Below are positions 29,146 through 36,766 of a stretch of DNA of 64,000 bases, in pieces. The first letter of the stretch is position 1. The number at the start of each line of letters is the position of its first letter. Source of the stretch: Hyphomicrobiales bacterium (GTDB taxonomy: Bacteria > Pseudomonadota > Alphaproteobacteria > Rhizobiales > Rhizobiaceae); NCBI GenBank assembly GCA_900468065.1, contig UBTA01000048.1, forward strand, positions 1 to 64,000, in the 5' to 3' direction. The notes below the pieces were generated by a model. That model ran no database searches. It saw only the letters and a program-made list of their open reading frames with translations, and had not been told where the DNA came from. A program made the position numbers and the translations under genes.

Positions 29146-30180
29146 ATGACCCTGAGCGCCAACGATGCGCGTCCTGTCATTGCACTCGCCATGGGCGATC
29201 CGGCAGGCATCAGCCCCGAACTGACCGCCAAGCTCCTTTCGATGGATGACATTCGCGATGCGGCCCATCTGGTCGTCATCGGCGATCGCCGTGTTCTCGA
29301 TGAAGGTGCTGAATGCGCCGGGCTGGCGCTCGATCTTTCTTCCGCATCGCTTGAGAGTTTTGAGAGCGCCGGCACGGACAAGCATGTGTTCATCGATCTT
29401 GCCCATCTCGATCCGGCCGATGTTGATCGCGGCGAGGCAACGCTTGCCGGTGGCGCATTCGCCACCACGAATTTCCGCACTGCCCTGCAATTGGCCGACA
29501 AGGGCCGGGCGCAGGCGGTCTGCTTCACGCCTTTCAACAAGAAGGCAATGCGCTTTGCCTATCCGGGCTATGATGATGAAATCCGGTTCGTCGCCGATGT
29601 CATCGGTTTCACCGGCAAGGTGCGTGAGTTCAACGTTCTGGAAAAGGTCTGGAATGCGCGCGTCACCTCGCACATTCCGCTGTCCGAGGTTTCGGCCAAT
29701 CTGTCGGTCGACGGTATCCTTTCTGAAATCGAGCTGACGCGGCAGTGCCTGAAGGCGGCCGGTTATGAAAACCCGCGCATTGCGGTCGCGGGCCTCAACC
29801 CGCATGCCGGCGACGGCGGCAGCTTCGGTATGGAAGAAATCGATATCATCGAGCCGGCCGTGCAGTTCGCCCGCCAGCGCGGATGGGATGTCGAAGGCCC
29901 CTTCCCGGCCGACACCGTATTCCTGCGGGCGCTGAAGGAAGGTTTTCAGGCCGTTCTAACGATGTATCACGATCAAGGTCAGATCGCGATGAAGATGATG
30001 GGTTTCGACAAGGGCGTCACGATGATGGGCGGACTGCCATTCGCTCTCTGCACACCCGCTCACGGCACCGCATACGACATTGCCGGCAAGGGTATTGCCG
30101 ACGTCGGTGCGAGCCGTGAGGCCATTCTTCTGGCCGCACGCATGGCGAAAAGAAGCGCGGCGCAGGCCGCTGCTGCCTGA
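29146..30180 (+). CDS. PdxA-like 4-phospho-sugar-acid dehydrogenase
   Basis: This 344-residue protein is of the PdxA fold (4-hydroxythreonine-4-phosphate dehydrogenase family). Metal ligands His220 (LNPHAGDGG) and His275 (MYHDQGQ) are present, and the C-terminus FALCTPAHGTAYDIAGKG is typical. The first metal His, in GHTEF of E. coli PdxA, is replaced: the region reads PGYDDEIRF (Tyr142-Glu145). Such PdxA2-type paralogues in catabolic clusters oxidise and decarboxylate 4-phospho-C4 sugar acids, for example D-threonate 4-phosphate to dihydroxyacetone phosphate. Vitamin B6 synthesis is unlikely given the context. ATG 29146 has GGAGG 9 bases upstream; ATG 29101 has none. It is the first gene of the GntR-divergent cluster. 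Confidence 0.88.
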   Translation: MTLSANDARPVIALAMGDPAGISPELTAKLLSMDDIRDAAHLVVIGDRRVLDEGAECAGLALDLSSASLESFESAGTDKHVFIDLAHLDPADVDRGEATLAGGAFATTNFRTALQLADKGRAQAVCFTPFNKKAMRFAYPGYDDEIRFVADVIGFTGKVREFNVLEKVWNARVTSHIPLSEVSANLSVDGILSEIELTRQCLKAAGYENPRIAVAGLNPHAGDGGSFGMEEIDIIEPAVQFARQRGWDVEGPFPADTVFLRALKEGFQAVLTMYHDQGQIAMKMMGFDKGVTMMGGLPFALCTPAHGTAYDIAGKGIADVGASREAILLAARMAKRSAAQAAAA

Positions 30181-30251
30181 ATTCAAACGGGTTTAATCCA
30201 TACCGGCGTGGAGGAGGTTCATGCCGGCTCATTCCAAAGGAGGAGTTAAGA

Positions 30252-31241
30252 ATGAAAAATTCAGTTTCAATCGGATGCATCATGGCTGCCGCATTCGGCG
30301 TCGCCGCCCCGGCAATGGCTTTCGAGCCGAACCGTCCGGTCGAGTTCGTCGTCACGGCCGGCCCCGGCGGCGGCACGGACATCTTTGCCCGCACCATCCA
30401 GTCGATCATCGCCAAGTATGAGCTGATGAAGGCACCTGTTGTCGTCACCAATAAGGGCAGCGCCGGCGGCGCGGAAGGCTTTGTCTATACGGCCAGCTAC
30501 AAGGGTGATGCCTACAAGATCGCCTTCGGCACCAACAACGCGTATCTTCTGCCGGTTCGCGCCAAGGTTCCCTATAAGTCGGAAGACCTGACGCCCGTCG
30601 CCGCACTTGCCGCCGATGAGTTCATACTCTGGGTCAACGGCAAGGCCGACATCAAGACAGCCGCCGATTTCGTCGCCAAGGCCAAGGAATCCGGCAATTA
30701 CAAGGTCGGCGGCAGCCAGTCGAAGGATGTCGACCAGATCCTGACCTCGATGATCAACGAAGCGACCGGCACCAAGCTCGGCTATATCCCGTTCAAGAGT
30801 GGTGGCGAAGCCGCCGTTCAGCTGGCTGGCGAGCACATTGCCGCCAACGTCAACAATCCCAGCGAAAACCTCGGCCAGTGGCAGGCGGGCATGGTCAAGC
30901 CGGTCTGCGTGTTCAAGTCGGAAAAGCTGAAGAGCGAGGGCAAGGTTGCTGGCGAACAAGGCTGGGGCGATATCCCGACCTGCAAGGAAAGCGGCATCGC
31001 CATCGATAACTATTCCATGCCCCGCACCGTCTGGCTGCCGTCCGGCGTCGAACAGGATGTTGTTGATTTTTACGCCGGTGTGCTGAAGAAGGTGTCCGAT
31101 ACGCCGGAATGGGCCAAGTATCTCGCGGATACCTCGCAGTCGGCTGATTACATGAGCGGCACCCAGCTTGCCGATTTTATCAAGGGCAACGAGGCTTCGG
31201 TGACGCAAGTGTTGAAGCGCGAAGGTTGGCTCGCGAACTGA
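30252..31241 (+). CDS. tctC: Tripartite tricarboxylate transporter substrate-binding protein (TctC family)
   Basis: This 329-residue periplasmic protein has a 23-residue signal peptide (ending APAMA). The TTT/Bug fold shows in PNRPVEFVVTAGPGGGTDIF and, later, IPFKSGGEAAVQLAGEHIAA. It binds the ligand in the periplasm and delivers it to TctAB. Bug-family ligands are usually carboxylates: citrate, C4 diacids, aromatic or sugar acids. An AGGAGG site precedes ATG 30252. It starts 71 bases after the pdxA-like gene. The ligand is unknown. Confidence 0.9.
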   Translation: MKNSVSIGCIMAAAFGVAAPAMAFEPNRPVEFVVTAGPGGGTDIFARTIQSIIAKYELMKAPVVVTNKGSAGGAEGFVYTASYKGDAYKIAFGTNNAYLLPVRAKVPYKSEDLTPVAALAADEFILWVNGKADIKTAADFVAKAKESGNYKVGGSQSKDVDQILTSMINEATGTKLGYIPFKSGGEAAVQLAGEHIAANVNNPSENLGQWQAGMVKPVCVFKSEKLKSEGKVAGEQGWGDIPTCKESGIAIDNYSMPRTVWLPSGVEQDVVDFYAGVLKKVSDTPEWAKYLADTSQSADYMSGTQLADFIKGNEASVTQVLKREGWLAN

Positions 31242-31302
31242 ACCCATCAAGGCCCCCTGCGGACGCTTAAAAAGCGTCCGCACCCACCGGAGAGTTTGAA
31301 CG

Positions 31303-31803
31303 ATGAGCGAGAACAGCGCCAAGGGTCTGTCCCGTTTTGCGATGGAAATCGGCGTCGCCCTTTTGACCGGCGCCTTCGGGGCAGCGGTCTGCTACGGATC
31401 GGTCGAGGCCGGAACCGGCTGGACCGAGATGGGGCCGGATGCGGGGTATTTCCCGTTCTATATCGGTCTTCTGATCATGTTTGGCAGTGCCGCCAATCTG
31501 ACCGGCGCATTGATCAAGCATCGCGGCACGGGTGAGATCTTCTTTGAAGCCGCGCGGTTCAAGGTCGTGCTGTCGTTCCTGCTGCCGCTCGTGGCATTTG
31601 CCGCAGTGTCCACCTTTCTCGGCCTTTATGTCGGTACGGCGCTCTATATCGCCGGTGCCATGACATTCCAGGGCCGCTACAAGTGGTGGGCCGGCCTGCC
31701 TGCGGGCATCGCCGTCTCGCTTCTCTTCTTCGTCATCTTCGAAATCGGCTTCAAGGTTCCGCTCCTGAAAGGTCCGGTCGAGGCGTGGTTCGGGATCTAC
31801 TGA
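31303..31803 (+). CDS. tctB: Tripartite tricarboxylate transporter small membrane subunit (TctB family)
   Basis: This 166-residue protein has four hydrophobic helices (ALLTGAFGAAVCYGSVEAG; YFPFYIGLLIMFGSAANL; FLLPLVAFAAVSTFLGL; GIAVSLLFFVIFEIGFK). The helix order and the GPDAGYFPFYIGLL segment are typical TctB. It forms the transporter with TctA encoded 33 bases downstream. A GGAG ribosome site lies upstream of the ATG. Confidence 0.88.
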   Translation: MSENSAKGLSRFAMEIGVALLTGAFGAAVCYGSVEAGTGWTEMGPDAGYFPFYIGLLIMFGSAANLTGALIKHRGTGEIFFEAARFKVVLSFLLPLVAFAAVSTFLGLYVGTALYIAGAMTFQGRYKWWAGLPAGIAVSLLFFVIFEIGFKVPLLKGPVEAWFGIY

Positions 31804-31836
31804 TACCGCCGCCTTGTTGTCTTTAGGAGGAAAGAC

Positions 31837-33375
31837 ATGGAAAATATCGGTCTGCTGATCGACGGCTTCGGCCATATCCTGAGCTTCAATCATATCCTGC
31901 TGATGATGCTTGGCGTGACGCTCGGCATCCTTGTCGGCGTGCTTCCCGGGCTCGGCGCTCCCAACGGTGTGTCGCTGCTTTTGCCGCTGACATTCTCGAT
32001 GGATCCGATTTCGGCGATCATTCTTTTGTCCTGCATGTACTGGGGCGCCCTGTTCGGTGGATCGACGACATCTATCCTGTTCAACATCCCTGGAGAGCCC
32101 TCGTCCGTCGCCACGACCTTCGACGGCTACCCGATGGCGAAATCCGGCCAGGCGAGCCGGGCGCTGACGCTTGCCTTTGTCTCCGCCGGTATCGGAGCGC
32201 TGGCCGGCGTCGTGATGATCACGCTGCTGTCGGGCTGGGTTGCCAATTTCGCGCTGCGCTTCTCGTCGCCGGAATATTTCGCCGTCTATTTCCTCGCGTT
32301 CGCCAGCTTCATCTCGATGGGTGCCCAGTCGCCATTCAAGACGCTGGTCTCGATAATGCTCGGCTTTGCCTTGGCTTCAGTCGGCATGGACACGATCTCT
32401 GGCAACCTGCGTCTCACCTTCGATATTCCAGAACTGATCAAGGGTGTTTCCTTCCTGATCGCCGTCATGGGCCTCTTCGGCATCGGCGAACTACTTTTGA
32501 CCACGGAAGAAGGCCTGCGTTTCGAAGGTATCAAGGCACGCGTCAAGCTTTCCGAGATTGGCCGGACACTGATGGAAATGCCGCGCTACTGGTTCACCAT
32601 CCTGCGCTCGACCATCATCGGCATCTGGATGGGCATCACGCCCGCAGGTCCAACCGCCGCATCCTTCATGAGCTACGGCGTTGCTCGCCGCTCGGCCCGC
32701 GACAAGTCGATGTTCGGCAAGGGTGACCCGCGCGGTATCGTTGCGCCCGAGACGGCCGACCATTCGGCTGGCACCTCGGCGCTTCTGCCGATGCTGGCGC
32801 TCGGCGTGCCTGGTTCGGCCACCGCCGCCGTCATGATGGGCGGACTGATGATCTGGGGTCTGACCCCGGGGCCGACACTGTTCACCGACCGGCCGGATTT
32901 CGTCTGGGGTCTGATCGCCTCGATGTATCTCGGCAATATCGTTGCGGTCATTCTGGTGCTTGCCACCGTGCCGCTCTATGCGTCGATCCTGCGCGTGCCG
33001 TTTGCCATTATCGGTCCGATCATCGTCGCAGTCATCTTCTCCGGCGCCTATCAGGTGGCGAATTCGGTGATCGATATCTGGTTGGTCATCGCCTTCGGTC
33101 TGCTCGGCTACATCTTCAAGAAGCTCGAATATCCACTAGCGCCGCTGGTTCTGGCCATGGTTCTCGGCGACAAGGCCGAGGATGCCTTCCGGCAATCGAT
33201 GCTGATGTCGAACGGCGATCTGTCGATCTTCTGGTCGAACAGCCTTGTCTCCGGCCTGATGGCGCTCGCCCTGGCCTTGCTCCTGTCGCCACTGCTGTTT
33301 TGGCTGATCGCGCTCGCCCGTGGCGGCAAGAAGGACGTTTCGGCGTCCGTCGATGATGGAAAACCGGCGGCCTGA
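31837..33375 (+). CDS. tctA: Tripartite tricarboxylate transporter large permease (TctA family)
   Basis: This 512-residue permease has 11-12 helices and the conserved TctA blocks GVLPGLGAPNGVSLLLPLTF and YWGALFGGSTTSILFNIPGE, then PSSVATTFDGYPMAKSGQAS and, in the second half, GIVAPETADHSAGTSALLP. It performs cation-coupled uptake together with TctB and TctC. AGGAGG sits just upstream of the start. The full TctCBA set is present, so the system looks functional. Confidence 0.95.
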   Translation: MENIGLLIDGFGHILSFNHILLMMLGVTLGILVGVLPGLGAPNGVSLLLPLTFSMDPISAIILLSCMYWGALFGGSTTSILFNIPGEPSSVATTFDGYPMAKSGQASRALTLAFVSAGIGALAGVVMITLLSGWVANFALRFSSPEYFAVYFLAFASFISMGAQSPFKTLVSIMLGFALASVGMDTISGNLRLTFDIPELIKGVSFLIAVMGLFGIGELLLTTEEGLRFEGIKARVKLSEIGRTLMEMPRYWFTILRSTIIGIWMGITPAGPTAASFMSYGVARRSARDKSMFGKGDPRGIVAPETADHSAGTSALLPMLALGVPGSATAAVMMGGLMIWGLTPGPTLFTDRPDFVWGLIASMYLGNIVAVILVLATVPLYASILRVPFAIIGPIIVAVIFSGAYQVANSVIDIWLVIAFGLLGYIFKKLEYPLAPLVLAMVLGDKAEDAFRQSMLMSNGDLSIFWSNSLVSGLMALALALLLSPLLFWLIALARGGKKDVSASVDDGKPAA

Positions 33376-33414
33376 CTGGCCGCCGCATCACCCGGACATT
33401 ACAAGGATGGAACC

Positions 33415-34368
33415 ATGACCGCTGAACCGCAACGTTGGAATAGAAGGACCTGGCCAATTGCAGCCGCGATGATCCAGTATCCGAACCTACTGCCCGATGG
33501 GCGCTCGGTTCAGGATCATTCCGTTGAAGAATGGGCGGAGACCCTGGCCGATGTCGTCGATGCCGGCTTCACCGAACTCGATCCAACCGACAGCTGGATC
33601 CGGCTTGCCGACCTGACGCCCACACGACTGGACGCTTTCGTGGCATTGACGCAGTTACTGGGGCTGACGATGCCGGCAATCTCGACGGCGCGTCGCAGCG
33701 TTATCGATGCGAAGTTTGGCGACGACTATCTCGCCTATGGCCACCGGGTCATCGACACGGCCAAGGCAATTGGCGCTGGTTCGGTGTCCTTTGGCCTGTT
33801 CGAAGCACTGTCCGATGCACAGAAGAAGGCGCTGTGGTTCTGGACCGTCGATGGTGCGAAAAACCCCGGCGATGCCGCGACATGGAACAAAGCAGTGGCA
33901 CGCATCCGCGAACTTGGGCGTCATGCCGAAGAACTTGGTATCGAGCTGGCACTGGAAATGTATGAGGACACCTATCTGGGCACGGCCGAAAGCTCAGTGC
34001 GCTTTGTCGAGGATATCGGTCTTGCCAATGTCGGCATCAATGCGGATCTGGGCAATCTCATCCGCTTGCACCGCCCGGTCGAGCACTGGCAGGAGATGAT
34101 GGCCAAGGTCGCTCCCCATGCGAAATACTGGCATGTGAAGAACTACACTCGCACGGAGGACCCGGCATCGGGGGTCATTGTCACGCATCCGGCCCCACTC
34201 GAATCAGGTATCATCAATTACCGCGCCGCCATTCGCTTGGCGCTGGCCCACGGGTTTTCGAGCCCCTTCCTGTGTGAACATTATGGCGGCGACGGGCTTT
34301 CCGTCAGCGCCGCCAATCGTGATTATCTGAGGCGTATCCTGCCTCGAGACCAAGGACAGACGTCATGA
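33415..34368 (+). CDS. Sugar phosphate isomerase/epimerase-like TIM-barrel protein
   Basis: This 317-residue AP-endonuclease-2/xylose-isomerase-like barrel carries likely metal ligands Glu in ALEMYEDTYLG, Asp in GINADLGNLI, His in YWHVKNY and Glu in FLCEHYGGDG. The family includes hydroxypyruvate isomerase, 2-oxo-tetronate isomerase (OtnI) and ketose 3-epimerases, so a role in isomerising the imported compound before phosphorylation is plausible. The stop overlaps the dhaKL start by 4 bases (ATGA), coupling the two. The exact reaction is unknown. Confidence 0.82.
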   Translation: MTAEPQRWNRRTWPIAAAMIQYPNLLPDGRSVQDHSVEEWAETLADVVDAGFTELDPTDSWIRLADLTPTRLDAFVALTQLLGLTMPAISTARRSVIDAKFGDDYLAYGHRVIDTAKAIGAGSVSFGLFEALSDAQKKALWFWTVDGAKNPGDAATWNKAVARIRELGRHAEELGIELALEMYEDTYLGTAESSVRFVEDIGLANVGINADLGNLIRLHRPVEHWQEMMAKVAPHAKYWHVKNYTRTEDPASGVIVTHPAPLESGIINYRAAIRLALAHGFSSPFLCEHYGGDGLSVSAANRDYLRRILPRDQGQTS

Positions 34369-36083
34369 CCACCATTTTCGATGAACCCGAGGATTTCGCA
34401 ACAACCGCTCTCGCAGGCTTTGCCGCGATCTACAGCCGTTATGTCCGTCACGTGAAGGGCGGCGTCGTGCGCTCGACCAAGGTACCGAAGGGCAAGGTAT
34501 CGGTGGTGATCGGCGGCGGCTCGGGCCACTATCCCGCCTTTTCCGGTTATGTCGGCCCGGGCCTTGCCGATGCGGCCGTTGCTGGCGACGTGTTCGCCTC
34601 CCCTTCCACGGCTGCCGTGGCGCGGGTTTGCCGTCATGCGAACCAGGGCGGCGGCATCCTGCTTGGTTTCGGAAATTACGCCGGTGACGTACTGAATTTT
34701 GGCGTTGCGGCGGAACGGTTGCGGGCCGAGGGCATTGATGTGCGGATCGTGCCTGTCACCGACGACGTGGCGAGCGCGCCGATGGATGCGGCAGCCAAAC
34801 GCCGTGGTATCGCCGGCGATCTCATCGTCTTCAAGATTGCCGGTGCGGCGGCGGAAGCCGGCATGAACCTTGACGAGGTCGAGCGCGTGACGCGGCTTGC
34901 CAATGACCGCACCGTTTCCTTCGGCGTCGCCTTCAAAGGCTGCACGTTGCCGGGCGCTGCCGGTCCGTTGTTTACGGTTCCGCATGGGCAGATGGCGCTG
35001 GGTCTGGGCATTCATGGCGAGCCGGGTATCAAGGATGAAGCGATCCTTCCCGCCAAGGATCTCGCCAAACTGCTGACGGAAAAGCTGCTGGCCGAGCGCC
35101 CGGCCGGGACAGCGAAGGTCGGCGTGATCCTCAACGGTTTGGGCGCGACGAAATACGAAGAGCTGTTCGTGCTCTGGACGTCGATTTCGACGCTGTTGAA
35201 GGACGCCGGGCTGGATGTTGTGGCGCCGGAAGCCGGCGAGTTCGTCACCAGCCTCGACATGCAGGGCTGCTCCCTGACGCTTCTCTGGCTTGATGACGAG
35301 CTGGAAACGCTATGGTCGGCGGCCTGCGACACGCCGGTCCTGCGCCGTGGTGCACCGTTCACTACGGAGCGGGCAACCGGTGCGCTTGATGACTTCGAAG
35401 GCAAGACAGTGTTTGCCCCCGCCGCCGATGTTTCGAAAGAAGCTGGTAAATGCGTGGCCGACTTGCTCTCCAGCATCGCTGCAGCGTTGAAGGATGCGGA
35501 AGATGAACTTGGCCGGATTGACGCCCATGCGGGCGACGGCGATCATGGCCAGGGCATGCGCCGGGGTTCGGCTGCAGCACTAGACGCTGCCAATGCTGCA
35601 GCTGCCGCAGGCGCTGGTGCCGCGAGCGTTCTGGCTGTCGCCGGTGATGCATGGGCTGACCGTGCTGGCGGAACCTCGGGCGCTATCTGGGGGCTGCTGC
35701 TACGCTCGTGGAGCAATGCGCTGAGCGACAATGAGGCGATCGAAAAGGATGCGGCCATCAAGGGCGCCCGGCTTGCGCTCGAAGGCGTCACCCGGCTCGG
35801 CCGCGCGCAGCTTGGCGACAAAACCCTGGTCGATGCACTTATCCCGTTTGTGGACACGCTGGAGCGAGAGGCCGCTTCGGGAAAATCGCTATTGCAAGCC
35901 TGGTCGCTGGCAGCAGACGCTGCAAAATCCGCTGCGGATGCGACCTCGGCCCTGACCCCGAAATTGGGCCGAGCCCGGCCACTCGCCGAGAAGAGTATCG
36001 GCCATCCCGATGCCGGGGCCGTCTCTCTGGCGCTCGTCGCGCGGGTAGCGGCCGGCTACATCTCGAAGAACGGTTCGAAATAA
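34365..36083 (+). CDS. Fused dihydroxyacetone-type kinase (DhaK-DhaL)
   Basis: This 572-residue single-chain, ATP-type kinase has an N-terminal DhaK domain (~1-330) with GGGSGHYPAFSGYVGPGLAD and the substrate-linking His217 in LGIHGEPGI. A linker leads to the C-terminal DhaL domain (~370-570) with ATP/Mg Asp residues in DAHAGDGDHGQG and DRAGGTSGAIWG. Relatives phosphorylate dihydroxyacetone, glyceraldehyde, or C4 ketoses such as erythrulose. No PTS DhaM is present, so ATP is the likely donor. Clustering with the isomerase and the PdxA-like dehydrogenase suggests it phosphorylates a C4 keto sugar or sugar acid, or the released dihydroxyacetone. A terminator follows at 36101. Confidence 0.9.
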   Translation: MTTIFDEPEDFATTALAGFAAIYSRYVRHVKGGVVRSTKVPKGKVSVVIGGGSGHYPAFSGYVGPGLADAAVAGDVFASPSTAAVARVCRHANQGGGILLGFGNYAGDVLNFGVAAERLRAEGIDVRIVPVTDDVASAPMDAAAKRRGIAGDLIVFKIAGAAAEAGMNLDEVERVTRLANDRTVSFGVAFKGCTLPGAAGPLFTVPHGQMALGLGIHGEPGIKDEAILPAKDLAKLLTEKLLAERPAGTAKVGVILNGLGATKYEELFVLWTSISTLLKDAGLDVVAPEAGEFVTSLDMQGCSLTLLWLDDELETLWSAACDTPVLRRGAPFTTERATGALDDFEGKTVFAPAADVSKEAGKCVADLLSSIAAALKDAEDELGRIDAHAGDGDHGQGMRRGSAAALDAANAAAAAGAGAASVLAVAGDAWADRAGGTSGAIWGLLLRSWSNALSDNEAIEKDAAIKGARLALEGVTRLGRAQLGDKTLVDALIPFVDTLEREAASGKSLLQAWSLAADAAKSAADATSALTPKLGRARPLAEKSIGHPDAGAVSLALVARVAAGYISKNGSK

Positions 36084-36100
36084 CTCGTAGCGCATCTCTC

Positions 36101-36140
36101 CCGACCGGTCCTGTTTGTTTTTGGCCGGTCGGTTTCGTTT
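36101..36140 (+). terminator. Rho-independent terminator after the kinase gene
   Basis: CCGACCGG (36101-36108) pairs perfectly with CCGGTCGG (36125-36132) around a 16-base loop rich in T, followed by TTTCGTTT. It lies 18 bases after the kinase stop and 16 bases before the converging glutathione peroxidase end, so it may serve both strands. Confidence 0.6.
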
Positions 36141-36155
36141 CAAGCTGGTGTGTAT

Positions 36156-36707
36156 TCAGCCCCGCTGCGCCAGTTCTCTATCGATCGCCGAAACAAGGCG
36201 CCCGTCCTCTGCGGTGACATCCGGCGCAAAGCGGGCAGTGACCTTGCCGTCGCGAGCGATCAGGAATTTTTCGAAATTCCAAAGCACATCCATCTTGTTC
36301 TCCGGCTCGACGCCATAGCCCTTTAGTCTTTCACGCATCGGGCCTTCGCCGATCGCATCGGGCGCAATCGCTGTCAGGCTGCGATAGAGCGGGTGGATCG
36401 CCTCCCCTTTGACGGAAATCTTCGAAAAGATCGGGAACTGTACATCATAGGTGCTGGTGCAGAATTCGACGATCTCGGCTTCTGTCCCAGGCTCCTGTTG
36501 CATGAAATTGTTGGCCGGAAAGGCAAGGACAACAAGCCCTGCATCGCGCTTGGCTTCGTACAACTTTTCGAGACCGTCATACTGCACCGTCAGGCCGCAT
36601 TTCGACGCGACGTTGACGACCAGCATCACGCGGCCACGAAACTCGGCAAGCGTTGTCTGGCGTCCGTCGGCTGTCTTGACCGGGATATCCAATGGGGAAG
36701 ATGTCAC
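36156..36707 (-). CDS. Glutathione peroxidase (cysteine type)
   Basis: This thiol peroxidase of the GPx family (183 aa from GTG 36707) reduces hydroperoxides. The peroxidatic Cys is in NVASKCGLTVQYDGL. The catalytic Gln is in FPANNFMQQEPGT and the Trp in MDVLWNFEKFLI. I prefer GTG 36707 because GGAG precedes it and the protein then begins TSSPLDIPVKTADG, the usual start; ATG 36770 would overlap the upstream TPR gene. Bacterial members often use thioredoxin rather than glutathione. It follows the cellulose operon on the same strand by 59 bases. Confidence 0.9.
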   Translation of the reverse strand: MTSSPLDIPVKTADGRQTTLAEFRGRVMLVVNVASKCGLTVQYDGLEKLYEAKRDAGLVVLAFPANNFMQQEPGTEAEIVEFCTSTYDVQFPIFSKISVKGEAIHPLYRSLTAIAPDAIGEGPMRERLKGYGVEPENKMDVLWNFEKFLIARDGKVTARFAPDVTAEDGRLVSAIDRELAQRG

Positions 36708-36766
36708 GTTGTCCACTCCGCTCCCGATGGCAAAACCGGAAAGCCGGGGGGAGCTGTGCGTCCCGA

